This document shows positions 52,638 to 62,517 of a stretch of 64,000 bases of DNA, in pieces (within the stretch, counting starts at the first letter, position 1; the number at the start of each line of letters is the position of its first letter). Under the pieces are notes generated by a model. The model saw only the letters and a list, made by a program, of their open reading frames with translations. It was not told where the DNA came from and made no database searches. The position numbers and the translations under genes were made by a program. The DNA comes from Hyphococcus sp. (GTDB lineage Bacteria > Pseudomonadota > Alphaproteobacteria > Caulobacterales > Parvularculaceae), in NCBI GenBank assembly GCA_028284345.1, contig JANQRY010000008.1:620001-684000 (forward strand). Direction: 5' to 3'.

Positions 52638-53848
52638 CCGCGCGCGAGCGCCCGCCGCATGGTCAGCACAAAGACCAACAGCACAATCACGAACCCGGTC
52701 GATATCCCGGCTCGCGTGTCGGCGAACATGGGCGTTGACAGGGACAGCAGCCATAGCCCCGCGAGCATCCATTGCTCGTATTTTAGCCAGCCCGTTTCAA
52801 GCGCGCGCATGACGACGACGGCGACGGGAAGCCCGAGAATAATCAGTTCGTAGTAAAATCCGTAGGGCGCTATCAGGAAAACCCCGGCGATCAGCGCCGC
52901 CGCCCGCAGGCCCGCGTCGTCGACGCGCCGCCAGACCCGCCACACGGCCGCCGCTGCGCCGATGCCGCAGATAAGATGGAACGCCCGCGCCGGCCATTCC
53001 GGCAGCCCGGCGTAAAGCGCCGCCGAATACGGCGTCGCCATCTTCGCCAGCGGCATGAGCCCCGTGCTGACGCGATCGTTGACCTCCGTTATGGACGCAA
53101 AAAACGCAAGCCACGGCTCTGCGCCATAGGCGATGAGGCTCAGCGCCGCGAGCCCCGCGGCCGTGAGCGCCGCGACGGCGATGGCGCGCCAGCAGCCCGC
53201 GGCGAGATAGGCGATCGGAATGAGCAGGCCGAGATGCGGCTTCACCGTGAGAAGACCCGCCGCGACGCCAGCGATGATTGGGCGGCGTTTCGGATCGCTC
53301 GCCGCAAGGAGGAGAAGCGCGGCGGTGAGGAACCCGTTCTGCCCGCTGGTGAGCGCGATGAACGCCGCCGGCGATGCAATGACGGCGAAGAACAGGAGAT
53401 TGCCTTTAATCTCCTTACGGATCAATGCGGCGTAAGCGCCGGCGGTCGCGGCGGAAAAAATCGAAAAGCCGAGCAAGTAAGGCAAGCCGGCAAACGCCGC
53501 GACCATGAGAAAATAGGTCGGCGGGTATTGCCAGCTCAAGGTGAGATCGTCGCGCCCCGGAAACGCCGCGTTCAACCGCGCCTGAAAGTCCGCGACAGTG
53601 TAGATGTTTGCGGCCGCGCCCTCGGCGGCGGCGTTGGCGGCGATGAAGAAGGCGGAGAAATCCCCGCCGATCATGATCCCGCTCGCCCCGGTTAAAGCGG
53701 CGGCGTACATGACCGCGCTCGTTGCAATCGAAATCGCCGCCCAGACGCCGAAGACCAGCCACAGATTGCGCCGCGTCGGGGCAAAGCGCGCCCAGCGGAT
53801 CGTCAGGGCCGAGGGGGCTTCCCTGGCGGAATGGTCGGCGGTTTCCAT
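52634..53848 (-). CDS. DUF2029/GT87-type integral membrane protein
   Basis: 404 residues with about ten hydrophobic segments and the loop [20 protein letters not shown] then [20 protein letters not shown] that is typical of DUF2029 proteins (GDF.afy...). These are polyprenyl-phosphate-mannose-dependent mannosyltransferase relatives in actinobacteria. The donor here is unknown. Monocistronic, divergent from rmuC. Confidence 0.85.
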   Translation of the reverse strand: METADHSAREAPSALTIRWARFAPTRRNLWLVFGVWAAISIATSAVMYAAALTGASGIMIGGDFSAFFIAANAAAEGAAANIYTVADFQARLNAAFPGRDDLTLSWQYPPTYFLMVAAFAGLPYLLGFSIFSAATAGAYAALIRKEIKGNLLFFAVIASPAAFIALTSGQNGFLTAALLLLAASDPKRRPIIAGVAAGLLTVKPHLGLLIPIAYLAAGCWRAIAVAALTAAGLAALSLIAYGAEPWLAFFASITEVNDRVSTGLMPLAKMATPYSAALYAGLPEWPARAFHLICGIGAAAAVWRVWRRVDDAGLRAAALIAGVFLIAPYGFYYELIILGLPVAVVVMRALETGWLKYEQWMLAGLWLLSLSTPMFADTRAGISTGFVIVLLVFVLTMRRALARG

Positions 53849-53958
53849 GAGGGGTTTTTAGGCCGGCGCGCCTTTCCCTTTCGTTTAGGGCCGCGACGTC
53901 GCCGCCGGGGAGAAAATCTTCGGGACTCCGGGCCCCGAATCGGATAAATGTTCACGTT

Positions 53959-55395
53959 ATGATCTCATTTCTCGCCGACATCGGCCTCGCCCCCGGAACC
54001 CCCGCTTTCTGGATAGCCTTTGCGCTGCTGGCCGCGCTGATCGCCGCCGCCGCCTTCTGGCGGCAGGCCTCGGCCCAGGCCGCCGCCCTCGGCCAGTCGC
54101 TGGAGGCGACCCGGCTCAAGCTCGCGGGCGCGGAGCAGCGCGCCGACGATGCGATCAGGCTGGAAGCCGATCTCGACGAAGAACGCCGCCGCCGCGCCGA
54201 GGCGGAAAACGTTTCGGCGGCGCAAGAGGCAAGGCTCGAAGAGCGGGAAAAGGCGCTCGCGGAGATGACTTCGCGTTTTGAGACGACATTCAAAGCAACA
54301 ACCGCGGATCTCTTAAAAGACGCAAATGAAGCGTTTCTTCGAGATTCAAAAAAGACATTCGATCTCTACAAACAGACCGCGTCGAGCGAAGGCGAGCAGC
54401 GCCGCAAGGCCCTCGACGATCTCTTGAAGCCTGTGAGCGAGACCCTGACCCGCTATGAAAAAGGGCTTTCGGAAATGCGCGAAGAACAGGCGCAAGCGCG
54501 CGGCGCGCTGAAAAACCAGATCGGCGATCTGGCGAAACATACGCAGGACGTGCGCGCCGAGGCGCAGAAGCTCGCCACCGCCTTGCGCGCCGGGCCCAAG
54601 ACCCGCGGGCGCTGGGGCGAGGAACAACTGAAAAACGTTGTCGAGATCGCCGGCATGACCGCCCATGTGGATTTCATCGAGCAGGCCGCCCACGCCGACG
54701 GCGACAAGCGCAAGATCCCCGACATGGTGGTGAGCCTGCCCGGCGAGCGGGCGATTGCAGTCGATTCAAAGGTCTCCCTCGGCGCCTATCTCGATGCGGT
54801 GGAAGCGGAGACGGACGAGGCGCGCGCCGCTGCTCTTAATCGCCATGCGGACGATTTATGGAGCCATGTGAAATCCCTGTCGATGAAAGACTATGCGGCG
54901 TCCTTGCGGGACTCGCTTGATTACACAGTGCTTTTCCTGCCCGGGGAGCATTTCTTTTCCGCCGCGCTCGACGTGCGCCCCGACCTTTATCAGAAAGCGT
55001 TCGAGCAGAAGATCCTGGTGGCGACGCCGACCATCTTGATCGCTGTGTTGAAATCCGCCGCGCTGAACTGGCGCCAGGAAAAGATGACCGAGCACGCCAA
55101 CGAGGTCGCCGGCATGGCCAAGGATCTCTATGACAGCCTCGTCACCATGGCCGGCAATATGAAGGCCCTTGGCCGGTCGCTTGAAAGCGCGGTCAAGAAT
55201 TACAATGCGTCGATTGGCGGCTTTGAGGGCCGCGTTCTCCCCCGCGCGCGCAAATTCGCCGAATACCAGTTGCCGGGCGTCGACAAGGAGATGCCCGAAA
55301 CGGCGCATGTCGAAGGGGCTTTGCGGGAAATGCGCGAAGGCGCGGCGCGGCGTCTTGAATTCGACGCCGACGAGAAAAAGGACGACGCGGCTTAA
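53959..55395 (+). CDS. rmuC: DNA recombination protein RmuC homolog
   Basis: 478 residues. An N-terminal membrane segment (about 13-32), a long coiled coil (about 35-195), then the RmuC nuclease-like domain (LRAGPKTRGRWGEEQLKNVV, HADGDKRKIPDMVVSLPGER, AVDSKVSLGAYLDAVEAE, VLFLPGEHFFSAAL and ATPTILIAVLKSAALNW). RmuC limits recombination at inverted repeats, of possible relevance given the palindromic repeats in the window. It has its own promoter in the divergent region. Confidence 0.95.
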   Translation: MISFLADIGLAPGTPAFWIAFALLAALIAAAAFWRQASAQAAALGQSLEATRLKLAGAEQRADDAIRLEADLDEERRRRAEAENVSAAQEARLEEREKALAEMTSRFETTFKATTADLLKDANEAFLRDSKKTFDLYKQTASSEGEQRRKALDDLLKPVSETLTRYEKGLSEMREEQAQARGALKNQIGDLAKHTQDVRAEAQKLATALRAGPKTRGRWGEEQLKNVVEIAGMTAHVDFIEQAAHADGDKRKIPDMVVSLPGERAIAVDSKVSLGAYLDAVEAETDEARAAALNRHADDLWSHVKSLSMKDYAASLRDSLDYTVLFLPGEHFFSAALDVRPDLYQKAFEQKILVATPTILIAVLKSAALNWRQEKMTEHANEVAGMAKDLYDSLVTMAGNMKALGRSLESAVKNYNASIGGFEGRVLPRARKFAEYQLPGVDKEMPETAHVEGALREMREGAARRLEFDADEKKDDAA

Positions 55396-55401
55396 GGTCG
55401 T

Positions 55402-56922
55402 TTATGCCGCTTCCTTTTTCGCCAGACGCCAGACTTCACGCATTTTCGGCGGCGAGGCCTGCAGGATCGCCTGGCGGAAGATCCGGCCCATGGTCCGCAT
55501 GAGGAAGATCGCAAAGGCGAGCATCAGCGCCGTGGCGCCGACAATCTCCCAGAGCGGCGGATCGGCGGCGGCGCGCATCATCACCGCATAGGGCGTATAG
55601 ATCGGGATCCAGGTGAGGATGGTCGCGATCACGCCGTTCGGCTCCTGAAACACCATGATCATGAAGGGGAGCGGCGCGAACACGAGCAGCATGACCGGGC
55701 CCATATAGGATTGCGCGTCCTGCAGCGAATTTGAAATGGCGCCGATAGCGAGAAAGATCATTGCGAAGATCAGATAGGCGCAGAAGAAATAAAAGAGATA
55801 GACGAGCAGCAGGTTTGACGACGTCAGGGCGCTGACGATGGTCATGGCGATGCTTTCCTGTCCGCCCGTGTCGATGGTCGCGCTGATGCCGATGCCGCCG
55901 GCGATGAAGATGGTCGGCATGGTCAGGCCGACGGCGCCGATGCCGAGCAGCTTGCCCATCATCAACTGGTTGGCGGTGACCGACGACAGAAGAATTTCGA
56001 CAATCTTGTTTGATCGCTCCTCAATCGTATTGGTGAGGAGGAGATTGCCGACGCCGAAAATAATGACCAGCAGCATATAGGTCATGGCGGCCGGCAGGCT
56101 CGATTCGATGCGGTCCTTAAGGCCGAGTTCGGCTTCGTCCGGCGCCTTGTCCGGCCTGAACGACGCCACGGGCGCGTCAACGGATTCGATCGCCTTTACC
56201 GCGTCGTCGGCGACGCCCATCTCGTTATATTTGGCGCGTTTCAGCGCATCGGTCAGCGCGGCCGATATGCGCGATTGCAGTTCCGTATCGGTGATGTGCC
56301 GGCTCCAATACTGCGCCTCGCCCGCGTCCTCGGCGGCGCCAAAGTCGAAAGGAATGAGAATGGCGGCGAATAGCGGGCGTCCGCCCTCGGGCGTTGCGAT
56401 CCGTCTGTCTTCAAGAAGATAGGGGCGCAGCGCCGCCTCAATCTCGCTGAGGCTTGCGGCGTTCCGAGCGCTTTCCGGCAGGCCGGCGAGTTTGTATGGC
56501 AGTCTCGGTTCGGCAAAATCCGGCGCGCCGGGCTTCAACAGCGGTTTCGCCGCCGCCATCGCCGCTGAAGATCCGCCCGCGGCTTTAAATGCCGCAAGGC
56601 GCTTCTCATCGAGTTGCGCCGGCGCAAACGGCGCTGGCAATTCTGCGCCGCTTTCCGGCAAGCTGATGCGGAAATAGGCGTCAAGGGATTCGATCACCGT
56701 ATAAAGATGCCGGCGCTCAATGCGTTCGAGAATATCGTCCTTATAAAGACCAGTTTCATCGTAAACGACGAAATAGCGGACCGGTTTTGTTCGTTCGGCG
56801 ACGCCGACGGCAGCGCTGACCGCGACGAACCCTAAGGGAAACATGAATAGGAAAATCAGGAAGCCGCGGGAGAACACATATTGGCGGTATTCGCGCCAGG
56901 CGATGAGAAGGATCTGGTTCAT
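55402..56922 (-). CDS. ABC transporter permease (NatB/ABC-2 type)
   Basis: 506 residues. A first membrane segment (about 17-38) is followed by a large extracytoplasmic region (about 40-270), then five more helices (about 275-490). The motif VGNLLLTNTIEERSNKIVEI then LLSSVTANQLMMGKLLGIG is the ABC-2 NatB signature. Partner ATPase overlaps by four bases upstream. Substrate unknown; related systems export sodium or small compounds. Confidence 0.93.
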   Translation of the reverse strand: MNQILLIAWREYRQYVFSRGFLIFLFMFPLGFVAVSAAVGVAERTKPVRYFVVYDETGLYKDDILERIERRHLYTVIESLDAYFRISLPESGAELPAPFAPAQLDEKRLAAFKAAGGSSAAMAAAKPLLKPGAPDFAEPRLPYKLAGLPESARNAASLSEIEAALRPYLLEDRRIATPEGGRPLFAAILIPFDFGAAEDAGEAQYWSRHITDTELQSRISAALTDALKRAKYNEMGVADDAVKAIESVDAPVASFRPDKAPDEAELGLKDRIESSLPAAMTYMLLVIIFGVGNLLLTNTIEERSNKIVEILLSSVTANQLMMGKLLGIGAVGLTMPTIFIAGGIGISATIDTGGQESIAMTIVSALTSSNLLLVYLFYFFCAYLIFAMIFLAIGAISNSLQDAQSYMGPVMLLVFAPLPFMIMVFQEPNGVIATILTWIPIYTPYAVMMRAAADPPLWEIVGATALMLAFAIFLMRTMGRIFRQAILQASPPKMREVWRLAKKEAA

Positions 56923-57884
56923 TCCGCGGCCTCCTTCATCGCAGGGCGCGCATCCGCTGTCGCCTCTTCATCGTCGCCGGCGAGGGAAACGAAGATATCG
57001 TGCAGCGTCGCGCCGGCCTGTTCAAAGCGGGTGAGCATGACGCCCGCGGCGACGGCGCGCTCCAGAAAGGCTTGCGGGTCGGCCCCGTCCTCAAGTTCGA
57101 TCTCGTAGGTCGTTTCCGCGCCGCTTTTGTCTTCAACGCGAATGCCGGCGACGCCGCCAAGGGCGGTGAGCGCTTCCATCGGCGCGGTGGTGCGCACGTG
57201 AAGGCGCTGGGCGAAGGACGCCCGCGCCTCGCTCATCGTCCCCTCAAAGCGCTTTTGCCCATGGGCCATGATCAGGAAGCGGTCGCATAACCGCTCCGCA
57301 TGCTGCATCACATGAGTTGAGAAAATGATCGTCCGCCCCGCCGCGCGCTGGTTGCGGATCAGCGCTTCGAGCGTCTGCTGATTGATCGGATCAAGGCCGG
57401 AAAACGGCTCGTCGAGAATGAGCAGCTCCGGCTCATGGGCGATGGTCGAGAGAAGCTGCACCTTCTGCGCCATGCCTTTCGACAGGGCTTCGCATTTTGA
57501 TCGTGCAAATTCGGCAAGGCCGAACTCTTCCAAGAGCGCCATCGCCCGCTTGCGCGCGGCGCTGCGGCCCATGCCGCGAAGCTGCGAGAAATAGGCGATC
57601 GAATCGACCGCCTTCATCTTTTTATAGAGCCCGCGTTCTTCCGGCAGATAGCCGATGCGACGGCGCACGGGGATCGCCGAGTCCGATCCGAGAATGACGA
57701 TCCGACCGGAAGTCGGGTTGATGATGTCCAGCATCATCCGCAGGGTCGTCGTCTTGCCGGCGCCGTTGGGTCCGAGAAAGCCGTAAATCTCGCCCGGCGC
57801 CACCGCGAAGGAGAGATCGTCGACGGCGGTGAAGCCGCCATAGCGCTTGACCACATGCTCAAGCAGAATAACCGGTTCGGACAT
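56919..57884 (-). CDS. ABC transporter ATP-binding protein (NatA type)
   Basis: 321 residues. Walker A GPNGAGKTTTLR (39-50), the signature ALSKGMAQKVQLL, Walker B ELLILDEPFSGLDP and a C-terminal DUF4162 region (about 225-310). It energises the ABC-2 permease encoded immediately downstream with an ATGA overlap. Confidence 0.95.
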   Translation of the reverse strand: MSEPVILLEHVVKRYGGFTAVDDLSFAVAPGEIYGFLGPNGAGKTTTLRMMLDIINPTSGRIVILGSDSAIPVRRRIGYLPEERGLYKKMKAVDSIAYFSQLRGMGRSAARKRAMALLEEFGLAEFARSKCEALSKGMAQKVQLLSTIAHEPELLILDEPFSGLDPINQQTLEALIRNQRAAGRTIIFSTHVMQHAERLCDRFLIMAHGQKRFEGTMSEARASFAQRLHVRTTAPMEALTALGGVAGIRVEDKSGAETTYEIELEDGADPQAFLERAVAAGVMLTRFEQAGATLHDIFVSLAGDDEEATADARPAMKEAAE

Positions 57885-57962
57885 GAAATCGTTACCCTGA
57901 AAGGACCGCTATCTTATCGCGGCGGCGGCGTTAAGGAAGCGATAAACGCCCTTTTTCGCTTT

Positions 57963-58502
57963 CTAACGGGCGCGGATGATTTCATCGCGCAGATAGCCCG
58001 GGCGCCGGGCGTGATATCGACGCATGTAAAATGCGACGACGGCGAGCCAGGAAAAGAGAACGCCGAAGAAATAATAAAATCCGGCGAGGTCGCGAACGTA
58101 ATAGAGCGCCGCCGCCGGCGGCGTCTCCCGGAAAAAGATAAGCCGGCCGTCCTCGATGAACAATCGCTCCGCCGTGTCGACCGGGGCCGGGACGACGCCG
58201 GCCGCTTCCGCGCCGATGATGATGGCGGTGAGCGCGATAAAGATGACCGGGAGCGACAGGAAAAACGTGACAAACGCGGCCAGCGCATAGCCGGGAAACC
58301 GCGGGGCGTTGACCCGGGCGTAAATCGTGCGGAAGCCCGCTTCGTCGAGATGGGCGACGAACTCCGGCTCGTGTTTCTGGAAATGGGCCCACTCGATGGC
58401 GGCGCCCTCGGCGATCTCGGCCTCGATGCGCCGGCGCCAGCGCCAGTAGAAAAAACCGCTCGCGCAGAGCAGGATGACGACAATCAGGAAAAACAGAACC
58501 AT
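57963..58502 (-). CDS. Membrane protein of unknown function
   Basis: 179 residues. Three hydrophobic segments (about 2-20, 72-100 and 141-162), separated by hydrophilic stretches (EWAHFQKHEPEFVAHLDEAG and DTAERLFIEDGRLIFFRE). No recognised motif. Same direction as the ABC genes and the DUF2244 gene. Confidence 0.75.
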   Translation of the reverse strand: MVLFFLIVVILLCASGFFYWRWRRRIEAEIAEGAAIEWAHFQKHEPEFVAHLDEAGFRTIYARVNAPRFPGYALAAFVTFFLSLPVIFIALTAIIIGAEAAGVVPAPVDTAERLFIEDGRLIFFRETPPAAALYYVRDLAGFYYFFGVLFSWLAVVAFYMRRYHARRPGYLRDEIIRAR

Positions 58503-58544
58503 GGCGCGCGCGTTTTGGAAACTTCCGGAAGCGGGGGATGTACC

Positions 58545-59090
58545 CTAAAGGCGCGCCCGGCCCAAGGCGCCGGCAAGCGCGTCGGCGAAGCGGTCGCGTT
58601 CCTCCGGCGACAGGAAGGCGCCGAGGATCAGGGTTTCGCCCTTTGACGTGACGCGGACCTGGCTTTCATGGGCGAGGGGGCGGTCAATGGAAACGCGGGT
58701 CCAGGCCGGCTGTAGCCGCCAGCGCGTTTCGTGGCCCGAGGGCAGGATGCGCGACACCCACATCTCGTCCTCGTCGATGCGCACGCGCTCGCGCAGCCGA
58801 CCCTGACGGTAGGAAAGCTTGAATGCCAGCCAGACGAGGAAGACGTCGAGCCCGCAAAACCCGATCACCGGCCAGGCGCCGATGGCGTAAAAATAAATCC
58901 CGAACAGGAAGTTCGCGCCGATCACCACGGCCATCACGGCGATGAAGCCGGCATTGGGCAGCGACCGGTTTGGATAAAGGACCGCGTCGAACAGGGCGTC
59001 TTCGTCTCTTGTCGCCGGCGGCGGGCCGAGATCGCGGGCGCGACCCTTCATGATCGGCGTCATGGTCTCAATGTCGCGAAGCCTTTTCAT
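58545..59090 (-). CDS. DUF2244 membrane protein
   Basis: About 181 residues from the ATG at 59090 (the frame is open to 59126). The FDAVLYPNRSLPNAGFI start and two membrane helices (about 50-95) are typical of DUF2244, followed by the RVRIDEDEMWVSRILPSGHE part. Neighbouring nth is divergent, a common arrangement in alphaproteobacteria. Function unknown. Confidence 0.88.
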   Translation of the reverse strand: MKRLRDIETMTPIMKGRARDLGPPPATRDEDALFDAVLYPNRSLPNAGFIAVMAVVIGANFLFGIYFYAIGAWPVIGFCGLDVFLVWLAFKLSYRQGRLRERVRIDEDEMWVSRILPSGHETRWRLQPAWTRVSIDRPLAHESQVRVTSKGETLILGAFLSPEERDRFADALAGALGRARL

Positions 59091-59211
59091 GAGGGTTATG
59101 ATAGGCCCGCGCGCCGGCGCTCGCAATTGCGCCGCCGGTCAACTTTCAACGCGCGCAATGACCGGCTATGGTCGCGTCGCTCCGCCGCCACGATGGATCG
59201 CCCGCCGCCTC

Positions 59212-59967
59212 ATGCCCCGCAAAATGACCCGCGCCAATGCGGCGCTCCTTTATGAACGCCTGTCGCAATCGCGCCCCGACCCGACGACCGAACTTCATTT
59301 CAAAAACCCCTATACGCTCCTCGTCGCCGTGGCCCTGTCGGCGCAGGCGACCGATGAAGGCGTCAACCGGGCGACGGGTCCCCTGTTCAAGATCGCCGAC
59401 ACGCCGGAGAAAATGGCGGCCCTCGGCGAGAAAAAACTCGGGGGCTATATCAAGACCATCGGCCTCTGGCGCAACAAGGCGAAAAACGTGATCGCGCTGT
59501 CGAACATGCTGATTGACGAGCATGACAGCGCCGTGCCGCGGGACCGCGACGCGCTCGAAGCGCTGCCCGGCGTCGGGCGCAAAACCGCGAATGTGGTCCT
59601 CAACGTCGCCTTCGGCGAGCCGACCATTGCTGTCGACACGCATATTTTCCGGGTTTCCAACCGCACGGGGCTTGCGCCCGGCAAGAACCCGCTGGAGGTT
59701 GAACTGGGACTGGAGAAATCGACCCCGGCGGACTATCGCCAGCACGCCCATCACTGGCTGATCCTGCACGGCCGCTATGTCTGCAAGGCCCGCACGCCCG
59801 AATGCTGGCGCTGCGTCATCACCGATATTTGTGGGTTCAGGGATAAAACGACCGAGCCGAAGGCGGCGAAAAAGACTGTTAAAAAGACACCCACCGCGGG
59901 GAAGCTGAAAACGGCGACGCCGAAAAGGAAGACGGCGAAAAGGAAAACAGCAAGGGCGAAAGCATGA
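59212..59967 (+). CDS. nth: Endonuclease III
   Basis: 251 residues from the ATG at 59212 (59224 is also possible). Helix-hairpin-helix LPGVGRKTANVVLNVAFGEP with catalytic Lys, then catalytic Asp in TIAVDTHIFRVSNR. The 4Fe-4S loop is C-X6-C-X2-C-X5-C (CKARTPECWRCVITDIC). A C-terminal tail of about 35 residues (KTPTAGKLKTATPKRK then TAKRKTARAKA) is lysine- and alanine-rich, unlike the 211-residue E. coli enzyme. It excises oxidised pyrimidines. pyrF follows with an ATGA overlap. Confidence 0.95.
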   Translation: MPRKMTRANAALLYERLSQSRPDPTTELHFKNPYTLLVAVALSAQATDEGVNRATGPLFKIADTPEKMAALGEKKLGGYIKTIGLWRNKAKNVIALSNMLIDEHDSAVPRDRDALEALPGVGRKTANVVLNVAFGEPTIAVDTHIFRVSNRTGLAPGKNPLEVELGLEKSTPADYRQHAHHWLILHGRYVCKARTPECWRCVITDICGFRDKTTEPKAAKKTVKKTPTAGKLKTATPKRKTAKRKTARAKA

Positions 59968-60656
59968 CCGGAGATGATCGCCTGATCATCGCGCTTGATC
60001 TTCCCGATACGGATAAAGCGCAGCATATTATCGACCGCATCGGCGACGCCGGACGGTTTTACAAAATCGGCTACCAGTTGATGCCCGTAGGGGGGCTCGA
60101 CCTTGCCCGGCGTCTGTCGGGAGAGGGCAAGAAGATCTTTCTCGACTTCAAGTTTCATGACATCGGCGCCACGGTCGAGCGCGGCGTTAAAAGCGTCTGT
60201 AAACTCGGCGGCGATTTTCTCACCGTCCATGCGGAACCGGATGTGCTGAAAGGCGCCGTCGCCGGCCGCGGCGACGATACGCGGCTCAAAATTCTCGCCG
60301 TGACGGTGCTGACCAGTCTTGACGCGGCGGCGCTGAAAAAATCCGGCGTCGACATCGCCCTCCCCGATCTTGTTCTTCGCCGCGCGGAGTTTGCGGCGGA
60401 AGCGGGCGCCGACGGCGTCGTCGCCTCGGCGCAGGAAGCCGCCGCTATCAAGGCGCGCTTCGGCGACGCGCTCGCCATTGTCACCCCCGGCGTCCGGCCC
60501 GCCGGCGCCGCGGCCAATGATCAAAAACGCATTGTCACGCCGGCGGCCGCCGTTAAGGCGGGGGCCGACTATCTCGTTGTCGGTCGTCCGATCGTCAACG
60601 CCGACGATCCGGCGGCGGCGGCGGCGGCGATTGCGGTTGAAATCACCGGCGCCTGA
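59964..60656 (+). CDS. pyrF: Orotidine 5'-phosphate decarboxylase
   Basis: 230 residues. Catalytic DFKFHDI (Asp61, Lys63, Asp66), TPGVRPAG phosphate-binding loop, and C-terminal VVGRPIVNADDP are all intact. Last step of UMP synthesis. Its ATG overlaps the end of nth. Confidence 0.98.
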   Translation: MTGDDRLIIALDLPDTDKAQHIIDRIGDAGRFYKIGYQLMPVGGLDLARRLSGEGKKIFLDFKFHDIGATVERGVKSVCKLGGDFLTVHAEPDVLKGAVAGRGDDTRLKILAVTVLTSLDAAALKKSGVDIALPDLVLRRAEFAAEAGADGVVASAQEAAAIKARFGDALAIVTPGVRPAGAAANDQKRIVTPAAAVKAGADYLVVGRPIVNADDPAAAAAAIAVEITGA

Positions 60657-60743
60657 CGCGCTTTGCGAGGGTCCGGCCTTGCTATAGGCTTGCGCGCAAA
60701 GTCGAAAACGACGCCGCAAGATTTCAGGGATGAAACGCAAGCC

Positions 60744-62516
60744 ATGAGCGATCCGGAAAAACGGTCGGAAAGGCGCGTTGAGCGACGCTCCAGACGTACG
60801 ATTTTCGACGCCTATCTCGCCAGCGCGCGCAAGAACGGCGCAAGCGCCGTCGCATTGACCGATGGCGACGGCAAGAAATTCACCTTCAAGGATCTGACCC
60901 GCGCCGCCTTTGCCCTTGGCGGCGCCCTCGGCCGCATGACGAAGCCGAAAGAACGGGTCGGCGTTCTGTTGCCCACGGGCGCCGGCGCCATGATCGCGTT
61001 CTTCGCCTTGCTGTCGCGCGGGCGCGTGCCGGCGATGCTGAACTTTACGTCGGGCTCGCGAAACCTTCTGGCGGCATGCAGGGCGGCGGAAGTCACGAAG
61101 ATCGTCACGGCGAAGAAATTTATCGACGTTGCCGGTCTCGAAAAACTGATCGAGGAATTGTCCGCTGGCGCTGAAATCATTCAGCTCGAAGACGTGCGCG
61201 AAATGCTAACCTGGCGCGATAAGGCGCTGGCCGTCATCGGCCCCTTCATCCCGAGCCTCACAACCGCGCGCCCTCATTTCGATGAGCCGGGCGTCATTCT
61301 CTTTACGTCGGGCACGGAGGGCGCGCCGAAAGGCGTTGCGCTGTCGCACCGGAATATTCTGGCGAACACCGAACAGATATCTGCTCATGTAACGCTTTTG
61401 CCCACGGATATCTTTTTCAATCCCCTGCCGACGTTTCATTGTTACGGTCTCACCGCCGGCGCGCTCTGGCCGATCCTCAACGGCCATCCGGTGGTACTGC
61501 ACCCGTCGCCGCTGCAGGTGAAAATCATCCCCAAGCGGATTTTCGAAACCGGCTCAACAGTGATGTTCGCGACCGACACGTTCCTCTCGCAATATATGCG
61601 GGCGAGCGCCGACGGCGCCATGTCGTCCCTGCGCATCGCCGTCTGCGGCGCGGAACGGGTCCGCGACGAGACCCGCCAGGCGGCGGAAAAACGCTTCGGA
61701 TTTGAAGTGCTTGAGGGCTACGGCGTGACGGAAGCCTCGCCAGTCCTCGCCGCCAATCAGCCGGGCGATATTCGCTCCGGCACGGTGGGCCGGATGCTGC
61801 CCGGGATCGAGACCCGGCTCGAACCGGTCGAGGGGCTGGAGAATGCGGGCCGCCTCCATGTCAGGGGCCTCAACATCATGAAGGGCTACCTCACCGCCGA
61901 CGCGCCCGGCGTCATCAAGCCGCCGAAAGACGGCTGGCACGATACGGGCGACGTCGTCGCCATCGACGAGCGCGGCTATGTTTCGATCCGCGGGCGCCTC
62001 AAACGTTTCGCCAAGATCGGCGGCGAGATGGTGTCCCTGGCGGTCGTTGAAAACTGCGCGTCGGCGGTCTGGCCGGACAATCTGCACGCCGCGGCGATCC
62101 TGCCGGACCCGAAGAAGGGCGAACAGATTATTCTTGTTACGGATTGCCAGGAAGCGCCGCGGGGCGTGCTGCTCGCCTGGGCGCAAGGGCACGGCGTTGC
62201 GGAACTCGCCGTGCCGAAAAAAATCGTCTCGGTCGAAACCATCCCCGTCCTTGGCACCGGCAAGATCGACTATCTGAAAGTGAAAACCCTCGCCGAAGAG
62301 GCGCTCATTGCGCGCGAAGCGGAAGCCGCGGCCGCGCCGGCGCCGGAACTCACCAAAAAAGAGCTGAAACAAAAGGCCGCGGCGGAACGGGCCGAGAAAA
62401 AGCGCCTTGAGAAAGAAGCCAAGGCGGCGGCGAAAGCGGAAAACGCCGCGGAGACAACGCCGGCGCAGCCGGAAGTTTCCAACGACAATGTGGAACGAAA
62501 AGACGCGGCGGAATAA
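60744..62516 (+). CDS. AMP-dependent acyl-ACP/CoA synthetase (Aas-like)
   Basis: 590 residues from the ATG at 60744. The AMP-binding motifs are ILFTSGTEGAPKGVALSHRN (about residue 189), YGVTEASPV, and KGYL...DGWHDTGDVVAIDERG. The N-terminal part and loops such as VMFATDTFLSQYMRAS resemble the C-terminal domain of Aas (2-acylglycerophosphoethanolamine acyl-ACP synthetase). No acyltransferase domain is present. The last 60 residues form a charged Lys/Ala/Glu tail. Substrate not certain. Confidence 0.88.
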   Translation: MSDPEKRSERRVERRSRRTIFDAYLASARKNGASAVALTDGDGKKFTFKDLTRAAFALGGALGRMTKPKERVGVLLPTGAGAMIAFFALLSRGRVPAMLNFTSGSRNLLAACRAAEVTKIVTAKKFIDVAGLEKLIEELSAGAEIIQLEDVREMLTWRDKALAVIGPFIPSLTTARPHFDEPGVILFTSGTEGAPKGVALSHRNILANTEQISAHVTLLPTDIFFNPLPTFHCYGLTAGALWPILNGHPVVLHPSPLQVKIIPKRIFETGSTVMFATDTFLSQYMRASADGAMSSLRIAVCGAERVRDETRQAAEKRFGFEVLEGYGVTEASPVLAANQPGDIRSGTVGRMLPGIETRLEPVEGLENAGRLHVRGLNIMKGYLTADAPGVIKPPKDGWHDTGDVVAIDERGYVSIRGRLKRFAKIGGEMVSLAVVENCASAVWPDNLHAAAILPDPKKGEQIILVTDCQEAPRGVLLAWAQGHGVAELAVPKKIVSVETIPVLGTGKIDYLKVKTLAEEALIAREAEAAAAPAPELTKKELKQKAAAERAEKKRLEKEAKAAAKAENAAETTPAQPEVSNDNVERKDAAE

Positions 62517-62517
62517 A

